Shown: in pieces, positions 53,244-64,000 of the stretch
How positions within the stretch are numbered: position 1 is the stretch's first letter
Layout of the letters: the number at the start of each line of letters is the position of its first letter
Origin: Pseudoroseicyclus aestuarii
GTDB lineage: Bacteria; Pseudomonadota; Alphaproteobacteria; Rhodobacterales; Rhodobacteraceae
Direction of reading: 5' to 3'
Assembly: GCF_003217255.1 (NCBI RefSeq)
Contig: NZ_QJTE01000001.1
Coordinates: 868,001-932,000 of the forward strand
Length of the DNA stretch: 64,000 bases
The notes under the pieces: model-generated
The model's input: the letters and a program-made list of their open reading frames with translations, nothing else
What the model was told of the DNA's origin: nothing
Databases searched by the model: none
Program-made: the position numbers and the translations under genes

Positions 53244-54115
53244 ACCTGCCTCCGAAGCCAGCGCCGGTTCAGCACGATGAAGACCAGCGCGATGGCCGTG
53301 ACGCAGACCATGGCCACCAGCGCCAGCGCCGCGCCGAGCGGCGCGTTGTTCAGCTGCAGGAACTGGGTCTGGATCATGTTGGCGATCAGCTTGCCGCCCG
53401 CGCCGCCCATCAGCTCGGGCGTGACGTAATCGCCGATCGTCGGGATGAAGACGATCAGCACCGCCGCCACCAGCCCCGGCATCGACAGCGGCAGCGTCAC
53501 TCGGAGGAACGTGCGGATGCGCCCCTCGCCCAGGTCGCGGCTCGCCTCGAGCAGGCTGCGGTCGATCTTTTCCAGCGCGACGAAGATCGGCAGGATCGCG
53601 AAGGGCGCGAAGGCATGGGCCAGCGTGATGATCACCGCATTGACGTTGTAGAGAAGAAAGCTCAGCGGCTCGTCGATAATGCCGAGGCCGACGAGGCCGG
53701 AGTTCACGACGCCGTTGTAGCCTAAGATCACCTTCCACAGGAAGACGCGGATCAGGTAGCTGGTCCAGAAGGGAATGGTGATCAGGAAGATCCACATCGA
53801 CTTCTTCGCCGGTGCGACGTTGAACGAGATGTAGTAGGCCACCGGATAGGCCAGCGTGACGGTGACCAGCGTCACCATGCCCGAGACGAAGACCGACCGT
53901 TGCAGCAGCAGCAGGTAGACCGGGCTGTCCCAGATCTCGCGGTAGTTCTGCAGGGTGAAGGCGGTATCCACCTCCATGAAGTCCTGCGTCCAGAAGCTGA
54001 AGAGCACCACGGCACAAAGCGGCAGCGCCAGCAGCAGCAGCGCATAGACCAGCGGCGGGGCGATCAGCACGGCTGCCCGCCCCCTGTCGCTCCTGGCAAA
54101 CGCCCTCAATGCCAT
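53240..54115 (-). CDS. ABC transporter permease (PotB/PotH-like)
   Basis: A 291-residue inner-membrane permease with six hydrophobic segments. TIPFWTSYLIRVFLWKVIL and the EAA loop LEASRDLGEGRIRTFLRVTL fit PotB/PotH, and PTIGDYVTPELMGG is a hallmark of this group. The ATG at 54115 has only a weak G-rich ribosome site. It is the first gene of the minus-strand operon, divergent from gyrA across 264 bases. I see no clear promoter for it there. Confidence 0.92.
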   Translation of the reverse strand: MALRAFARSDRGRAAVLIAPPLVYALLLLALPLCAVVLFSFWTQDFMEVDTAFTLQNYREIWDSPVYLLLLQRSVFVSGMVTLVTVTLAYPVAYYISFNVAPAKKSMWIFLITIPFWTSYLIRVFLWKVILGYNGVVNSGLVGLGIIDEPLSFLLYNVNAVIITLAHAFAPFAILPIFVALEKIDRSLLEASRDLGEGRIRTFLRVTLPLSMPGLVAAVLIVFIPTIGDYVTPELMGGAGGKLIANMIQTQFLQLNNAPLGAALALVAMVCVTAIALVFIVLNRRWLRRQV

Positions 54116-54306
54116 CGGCAGTCGCCCCCGTCTCGTCGCTAGGGATGCTGCACCGCAACACGCGGCAGGTTCAACAGGTAATCGCGCGTCAGCCGGGGGC
54201 GAATGCCCGGCGCCGGCGCCCAAACCTCTGCCATTGCGGGATTTTGCCGGCCATCTGGCCCGCCGGCACGGGTCGGGCCGCGCTGCGATGCAGCAGCCGC
54301 CGCCTG

Positions 54307-54335
54307 TTGCTACCACATGCCGGGCGGGATATAGA
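54307..54335 (+). promoter_or_regulatory. Putative gyrA promoter
   Basis: TTGCTA (54307-54312) and TATAGA (54330-54335) are separated by 17 bases, a good match to a sigma-70 promoter, 45 bases before the gyrA start codon. The rest of the 264-base gap is GC-rich with no other element I can see. Confidence 0.55.
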
Positions 54336-54379
54336 AAGGGCCAACAATATCTAGCGAAATTACAGCAGCAGGCCCCGCC

Positions 54380-57163
<2,784 letters not shown>

Positions 57164-57174
57164 GGTCACCCGGA

Positions 57175-57200
57175 CCGCCCGGCCGCATCAGGCCGGGCGG
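57175..57200 (+). terminator. Hairpin between gyrA and trmFO
   Basis: A perfect ten-base stem (CCGCCCGGCC / GGCCGGGCGG) with a six-base loop lies 11 bases after the gyrA stop and 28 bases before trmFO. No U tract follows, so read-through into trmFO is possible. Confidence 0.6.
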
Positions 57201-57228
57201 ACCTGACATTCAAACCAGCGGAGGCATC

Positions 57229-58584
57229 ATGACGAAGCCCCTTCACATCGTCGGCGGTGGCATGGCCGGCTCCGAAGCCGCATGGCAGGCCGCAGAGGCG
57301 GGTCTGCCCGTCGTCCTGCACGAGATGCGGCCCAAGGTCGGCACCTTCGCCCATCAAACCGGCAATTTCGGCGAGATGGTCTGCTCGAACTCCTTCCGCT
57401 CGGACGACGACGAACAGAACGCCGTCGGCCTGCTGCACTGGGAGATGCGCCAGGCCGGCAGCCTCGTCATGGCCAGCGCCGACAAGCACCGCCTGCCGGC
57501 GGGCGGCGCCCTCGCCGTCGATCGCGAGGCTTTCGCGCAGGAGATCACCGACCACCTGCGCGCCCATCCGCTGATCTCCGTCTCGGACGAAGAGGTCACG
57601 GAGCTTCCCTCCGAGGGCCAGTGGATCTTCGCCACCGGGCCGCTGACCTCCCCTGCGCTCGCGCAGGCGATCCAGGCCGAAACGGGTGCGGAATCGCTCG
57701 CCTTCTTCGATGCCATCGCCCCCATCGTCCACGCCCATAGCATCGACATGGACGTGGCCTGGCGCCAGTCGCGCTACGACAAGGGCGAGACCGAGGACGA
57801 GCGCACGGCCTACATCAACTGCCCGATGACCAAGGACCAGTACGAGGCCTTCATCGACGCGCTTCTGGCCGCCGAGACCACACCCTTCCGCGAGGGTGAG
57901 GCGGCCGGCTATTTCGACGGCTGCCTGCCGATCGAGGTCATGGCCGAACGCGGGCGCGAGACGCTGCGGTTCGGCCCGATGAAGCCCATCGGCCTGACCA
58001 ACGCGCATAAGCCTGACGAGAAGGCCTATGCCGTCGTCCAGCTGCGCCGCGACAACGCGCTTGGCACCCTCTACAACATCGTCGGCTTCCAGACGAAGAT
58101 GAAGTACGGCGCACAGAAGGCTGTTTTCCAAACGATTCCCGGCCTGCAGGAGGCGGAGTTCGCGCGTCTTGGCGGGATCCACCGCAACAGCTTCCTGAAC
58201 TCGCCCCGCCTGTTGGATGGGGCCCTGCGCCTGCGCAGTCGCCCGAACATCCGCTTCGCCGGACAAGTTACTGGCGTGGAAGGCTATGTCGAAAGCGCCT
58301 CGATGGGCCTCTTGGCTGGTCGCCTCGCCGTGGCCGAGGCGCAGGGGCAGGAGCTGCCCGCCGTCCCGGCAGAGACGGCGATCGGCGCGCTGGTCACGCA
58401 TATCACCGGCGGGGCCGATGCCAAGACCTTCCAGCCGATGAACGTGAATTTCGGCCTCTTCCCCCCGCTCGAAGACGTGCGCGGCGGGCGCCGGGGCCGC
58501 AAGGAGCGGTACAAGGGCTACACCGACCGCGCGAAGCAGGCCTGGACCAATTGGCTCGAGCAGAAGGTAAAAGAGCCGGCCTAG
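57229..58584 (+). CDS. trmFO: Methylenetetrahydrofolate-tRNA-(uracil-5-)-methyltransferase TrmFO
   Basis: A 451-residue folate- and FAD-dependent enzyme that methylates U54 of tRNAs. The FAD-binding opening is [40 protein letters not shown] and [13 protein letters not shown] are signatures of the family, the latter holding the catalytic Cys. Near the end [11 protein letters not shown] is conserved. GGAGG precedes the ATG. It replaces TrmA in organisms such as Rhodobacterales. A weak hairpin at 58596-58612 follows. Confidence 0.97.
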   Translation: MTKPLHIVGGGMAGSEAAWQAAEAGLPVVLHEMRPKVGTFAHQTGNFGEMVCSNSFRSDDDEQNAVGLLHWEMRQAGSLVMASADKHRLPAGGALAVDREAFAQEITDHLRAHPLISVSDEEVTELPSEGQWIFATGPLTSPALAQAIQAETGAESLAFFDAIAPIVHAHSIDMDVAWRQSRYDKGETEDERTAYINCPMTKDQYEAFIDALLAAETTPFREGEAAGYFDGCLPIEVMAERGRETLRFGPMKPIGLTNAHKPDEKAYAVVQLRRDNALGTLYNIVGFQTKMKYGAQKAVFQTIPGLQEAEFARLGGIHRNSFLNSPRLLDGALRLRSRPNIRFAGQVTGVEGYVESASMGLLAGRLAVAEAQGQELPAVPAETAIGALVTHITGGADAKTFQPMNVNFGLFPPLEDVRGGRRGRKERYKGYTDRAKQAWTNWLEQKVKEPA

Positions 58585-58648
58585 GGCCATTGTCCGGGCG
58601 CGAAGGGCGCCCACATTAAGCCAAAGCTTTTCTGAACAAGGCTCTCGC

Positions 58649-58873
58649 ATGCTCTATCTTCTCGCCCTCCTCCTGCCGCCGGTCTCGATCATGCTGACGG
58701 GCCGGGTCATCCTTGGCCTGGTCGTGCTGATCATCTGGCTTCCCGCCGTCCTGATCTCTGGCGGTCTCGGCCATCCGATCTTCATCATCCTGGCCTGGCT
58801 GATCATCCACCAAAGCTCCACCAACCGGAGCAACGACAAGCTTGCCCGCGCCATGAAGGGGCGCCGCGACTGA
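58649..58873 (+). CDS. Small two-helix membrane protein, possibly YqaE/Pmp3-like
   Basis: A 74-residue protein with two hydrophobic segments (about residues 2-20 and 22-54, interrupted near 38-42) and a basic polar tail. The opening LALLLPPVSIML recalls the YqaE/Pmp3 stress-induced membrane family, but the rest is not a convincing match. AAGG precedes the ATG at 58649. The stop lies one base before the GTG of gluQ, so the two are probably co-transcribed. Confidence 0.6.
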   Translation: MLYLLALLLPPVSIMLTGRVILGLVVLIIWLPAVLISGGLGHPIFIILAWLIIHQSSTNRSNDKLARAMKGRRD

Positions 58874-58874
58874 G

Positions 58875-59771
58875 GTGATCACCCGCTTCGCGCCCTCGCC
58901 GACGGGTCCGCTGCATCTTGGCCATGCCTTTTCGGCCCTGACCGCCTGGGACATGGCGCAGCGGGCCGGGGGCGAGATGCTCCTGCGGATCGAGGACACC
59001 GACCGGCAGCGCAGCAAGCCCGAGTGGGAGGCGCTGATCGAGATCGATCTCGCTTGGCTGGGGCTGGAGTGGCCGACGCCCGCCCGTCGTCAGTCCGAGC
59101 ATGAGGACGACTATGCCGAGGCCTTTGACCAGCTCGTCTCGCTCGGCGTGGTCTATCCCTGCAGCTGCACGCGCGGCGATATTCGGGCCGCCCTGTCTGC
59201 GCCGCAGGAGGGAGCGCCAGTTTCCGGCCCCGACGGTATCGTCTATCCCGGCACCTGCCGCGGACGCAGCATGGCCTCGCGGCGCGACGGGGACGCCCTG
59301 CGGCTCGACATCCGGCAAGCACTCTCGGTCCTTGATGGAAGTATAGCATTTCTCGAGACTGGAGAAGGACTTGCACCCCGTCATGAATGCGATGCGCAAA
59401 GCCTGATCGATGGCACCGGCGACGTCGTGCTGGGCCGAAAGGAGACCGGCGCCACCTCTTACCTGCTGGCCTGCGTCTGGGACGATGCCTTGCAGGGCGT
59501 CACCCACGTGGTCCGTGGACGCGACCTCTTCGACGCAACGCCGGTGCAGGTGCTGCTCCAAGGCCTTCTGCGCCTGCCGACGCCGATCTATCACCATCAC
59601 CGCCTGATCCGTGACGAGACGGGTCGGCGGCTGGCGAAGCGGGACGATGCACGCGCCATCGCCCGCTACCGGGACGAGGGCGTACAGCCCGCGGATATCC
59701 GGCGCATGGTCGGGCTTCAGCCCTCCGGCGCCATGAGCTCTACCTCCGCCCCGTCCCGCAAGGCCTTGTAG
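58875..59771 (+). CDS. gluQ: Glutamyl-queuosine tRNA(Asp) synthetase
   Basis: A 298-residue truncated glutamyl-tRNA synthetase homologue that loads glutamate on queuosine 34 of tRNA-Asp. The start is GTG at 58875. The HIGH-type motif is LHLGHAF (about 13-19). The zinc site is [11 protein letters not shown] with a second half in YPGTCRGR. The KMSKS-like stretch is [10 protein letters not shown]. There is no anticodon-binding domain, as expected. The last 55 bases overlap the 3' end of hisI on the opposite strand. Confidence 0.94.
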   Translation: MITRFAPSPTGPLHLGHAFSALTAWDMAQRAGGEMLLRIEDTDRQRSKPEWEALIEIDLAWLGLEWPTPARRQSEHEDDYAEAFDQLVSLGVVYPCSCTRGDIRAALSAPQEGAPVSGPDGIVYPGTCRGRSMASRRDGDALRLDIRQALSVLDGSIAFLETGEGLAPRHECDAQSLIDGTGDVVLGRKETGATSYLLACVWDDALQGVTHVVRGRDLFDATPVQVLLQGLLRLPTPIYHHHRLIRDETGRRLAKRDDARAIARYRDEGVQPADIRRMVGLQPSGAMSSTSAPSRKAL

Positions 59772-60076
59772 AAGCAGGTTCTTTTTCCCGTATGGCAGGC
59801 GGGGCCGGTCTGATCCACGAGCACCAGGATGGCGTCGCTGTCGCAATCGATCCGCATCTCGACAAGCCGCTGCACATGGCCCGAGGTCTCGCCCTTGATC
59901 CAGAAGGACTGGCGCGAGCGGGACCAGTAGGTCACGCGGCCGGTCTCCAGCGTCATCGTCACCGCCTCGGCGTTCATCCAGGCCAGCATCAGCACCTCGC
60001 CGCTGGCGTGATCCTGGGCGATCACAGGCAGCAGGCCGCGGTCATCAAAGCGAAGTGAAGCGGGATCGAATGACAT
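59717..60076 (-). CDS. hisI: Phosphoribosyl-AMP cyclohydrolase
   Basis: A 119-residue enzyme for the third step of histidine synthesis. It contains [38 protein letters not shown] and the zinc-binding set DCDSD and [10 protein letters not shown]. It is the single-domain HisI, without a HisE fusion. The start ATG is at 60076. Its last 55 bases are antisense to the end of gluQ, and it is divergent from the IscU-like gene with 64 bases between the starts. Confidence 0.96.
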   Translation of the reverse strand: MSFDPASLRFDDRGLLPVIAQDHASGEVLMLAWMNAEAVTMTLETGRVTYWSRSRQSFWIKGETSGHVQRLVEMRIDCDSDAILVLVDQTGPACHTGKRTCFYKALRDGAEVELMAPEG

Positions 60077-60140
60077 TCCGCACCTTTTGTTCCTGGGCAT
60101 CTGCGCCCTAGGTATGGTGCAGCAAAGGAAAGGGCAAACC

Positions 60141-60599
60141 ATGGCCGCCGAGACCGACATGATAAAGCTGTACTCCGCCCGCATCCTCGGCCTCGCCGCC
60201 GAGATGCCCCTGACGGAGCGGCTCGAGGCGCCCGATGCGACGGTGCGGCGGCGCTCGCCGCTCTGCGGCTCGACCGTGACGGTCGACGTGGTGGTCGAGG
60301 ATGGGCGCGTCGCGGCATACGGTCAGGACGTGAAGGCCTGCGCCCTGGGCCAGGCCTCCGCCTCGGTCGTCGGCGCCGCTGTCATCGGGCGGACGGAGGC
60401 GGAACTCGTCGCGGCCCGCGATGCGCTGCGCGCCATGCTCAAGGACGGCGGGCCGGTGCCCGCCGCCCCCTTCGAGGGGTTCGAGGTCCTTACCCCTGCG
60501 CGCGAGCATCGCAATCGCCACCCCTCGATCCTTCTGGCGATCGAGGCGGTGGCCGAGGCCGTCGCCAAAGCGCGCGAGACCAGCAGGCAAGAGGCCTGA
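60141..60599 (+). CDS. Iron-sulfur cluster scaffold-like protein (IscU/NifU N-terminal type)
   Basis: A 152-residue protein with IscU-like residues in order: [11 protein letters not shown] (Cys), [13 protein letters not shown] (Cys) and a late His-rich part ([11 protein letters not shown]). The third scaffold cysteine expected around the end is replaced by this His stretch, so cluster binding may differ from canonical IscU. AAGGAAAGG precedes the ATG at 60141. It is divergent from hisI, a conserved neighbour in Rhodobacterales as I recall. Confidence 0.85.
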   Translation: MAAETDMIKLYSARILGLAAEMPLTERLEAPDATVRRRSPLCGSTVTVDVVVEDGRVAAYGQDVKACALGQASASVVGAAVIGRTEAELVAARDALRAMLKDGGPVPAAPFEGFEVLTPAREHRNRHPSILLAIEAVAEAVAKARETSRQEA

Positions 60600-60607
60600 T
60601 CGACATG

Positions 60608-60641
60608 AAAAAACCGCCGCGCACCCTATGGGTGGCGGCGG
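60608..60641 (-). terminator. Strong intrinsic terminator for the small SOS-box gene
   Basis: On the minus strand CCGCCGC and CACCC arms pair with GGGTG and GCGGCGG (one unpaired base) around a three-base loop, followed by six T residues. It lies 88 bases beyond the stop codon of the 41-codon ORF and 8 bases after the IscU-like stop on the other strand. Confidence 0.88.
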
Positions 60642-60729
60642 CAGGTGCAGGCATCGGCCCGGGTGCGGATCAGGCAGTCCGCCGCTGCGCCGGGACAGGC
60701 GCATGGGCCGAAAGGTCAGTCAGACAGCG

Positions 60730-60855
60730 TCACATGACCAGTCGAGGCAGGGACAGTGCCCCGACGAACAGAAGCGCGAGAGCGGCCCCCCCCAGGGCAT
60801 CGGACAGCAAGGTCTCGCGAGAGCGCATCACCGCTGCTTTCAAATCCTGCGCCAT
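60730..60855 (-). CDS. 41-residue single-pass membrane protein, SOS-box controlled
   Basis: A short ORF starting at the ATG at 60855, with GGAGGAAGCC directly upstream, an excellent ribosome site. The product is a charged amphipathic N-terminal half (MAQDLKAAVMRSRET) followed by one hydrophobic segment (about 20-37: ALGGAALALLFVGALSLP) and a short basic end. A run of eight G residues lies inside the membrane-segment codons. The SOS-type box at 60918 and the terminator at 60608 make it a separate transcription unit. I do not recognise the family. By size, topology and control it resembles SidA, the SOS-induced division inhibitor of Caulobacter, which is analogy and not proven homology. Confidence 0.7.
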   Translation of the reverse strand: MAQDLKAAVMRSRETLLSDALGGAALALLFVGALSLPRLVM

Positions 60856-60917
60856 GGCTTCCTCCGTTTCGACGCTTCCGTTGCACCTTTGTTCTCACAA
60901 TCTTCACCACTTGTAAA

Positions 60918-60942
60918 GAACCCAATGAGAACATCGGAGAAC
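60918..60942. promoter_or_regulatory. LexA (SOS) box, GAAC-N7-GAAC
   Basis: GAAC (60918-60921), seven bases, GAAC (60929-60932), and a third GAAC after six bases (60939-60942). Read on the minus strand this is GTTC-N6-GTTC-N7-GTTC; GTTC-N7-GTTC is the LexA operator of alphaproteobacteria. It lies 63 bases before the small ORF start, with TTGGGT (inside the box) and GATTGT 17 bases apart as a possible -35/-10 pair. Confidence 0.75.
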
Positions 60943-60959
60943 ATCTTGCCAACAGGAGG

Positions 60960-64000
<3,041 letters not shown>

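Noticed and set aside
60605-60916. A 103-codon plus-strand ORF after the IscU-like gene.
   Set aside because: Its first codons form the U tract and stem of a terminator on the other strand, and it is antisense to the 41-codon membrane ORF with the better ribosome site.

Overview
This is an ordinary-looking chromosomal stretch from a high-GC alphaproteobacterium, almost certainly a member of the Rhodobacterales (Rhodobacteraceae/Roseobacteraceae). I infer this from the smoEFGK/mtlK polyol operon, the divergent DUF6456/DUF6477 gene pair, OpgC, the oxyR-katA arrangement and the codon use. I cannot name the genus. I see no insertion sequence, prophage, CRISPR array, rRNA operon or replication origin. 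Genes are packed tightly, many with ATGA/GTGA/TAATG overlaps, and no gene-free stretch exceeds 300 bases.

Layout. 1-5034: a small lipoprotein, a DUF2059 protein, tRNA-Ser(CGA), a short membrane ORF, the divergent DUF6456/DUF6477 pair (possibly the GafA-type regulator of gene transfer agents), and a two-gene signalling module (MetOD1-like sensor plus PAS-GGDEF diguanylate cyclase) with a CtrA-like site upstream. 5246-12264: osmoregulated periplasmic glucan genes opgG-opgH-opgC, then a phospholipase D/cardiolipin-synthase-type protein and an endonuclease/exonuclease/phosphatase-family protein. 12373-19997: a D-xylose locus on the minus strand (xylF, permease, ATPase, xylB, xylA) with a divergent ROK regulator. 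19994-26561: a CRTAC1 beta-propeller protein, a MauG-like dihaem peroxidase, lipA, and divergent oxyR/katA. 26670-34160: a polyol locus (HAD phosphatase, SorC-type regulator, smoE/F/G/K transporter, mannitol dehydrogenase). 34328-39284: an L,D-transpeptidase, a single-domain globin and cyoABCD. 39408-51190: guaA, an FMN-binding protein, an MFS exporter, a FadL-like outer-membrane protein, an Ig-like-domain esterase, an EamA transporter, a P-loop protein, metA, a hydrolase lipoprotein, ppk2 and a TetR regulator. 51349-54115: a polyamine-type ABC importer without its binding protein. 54380-64000: gyrA, trmFO, a small membrane protein, gluQ, hisI, an IscU-like scaffold, a 41-residue membrane ORF with an SOS-type operator, recG and the 3' part of ligA.

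How the genes fit together. Xylose imported by the XylF system is isomerised by XylA and phosphorylated by XylB. The polyol locus should import mannitol, sorbitol or arabitol and oxidise them, and XylB could also serve the xylulose made from arabitol. OpgGHC build and decorate periplasmic glucans. OxyR controls katA through the shared intergenic region. CyoABCD is a quinol oxidase of the respiratory chain.

The most noteworthy observation is at 60608-60960. A previously uncalled 41-codon ORF with a strong ribosome binding site and one membrane segment lies between recG and a strong terminator. A perfect GAAC-N7-GAAC element, the alphaproteobacterial LexA (SOS) box, sits 63 bases upstream of its start. 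It looks like a free-standing, DNA-damage-inducible small membrane protein, analogous in layout to Caulobacter SidA.
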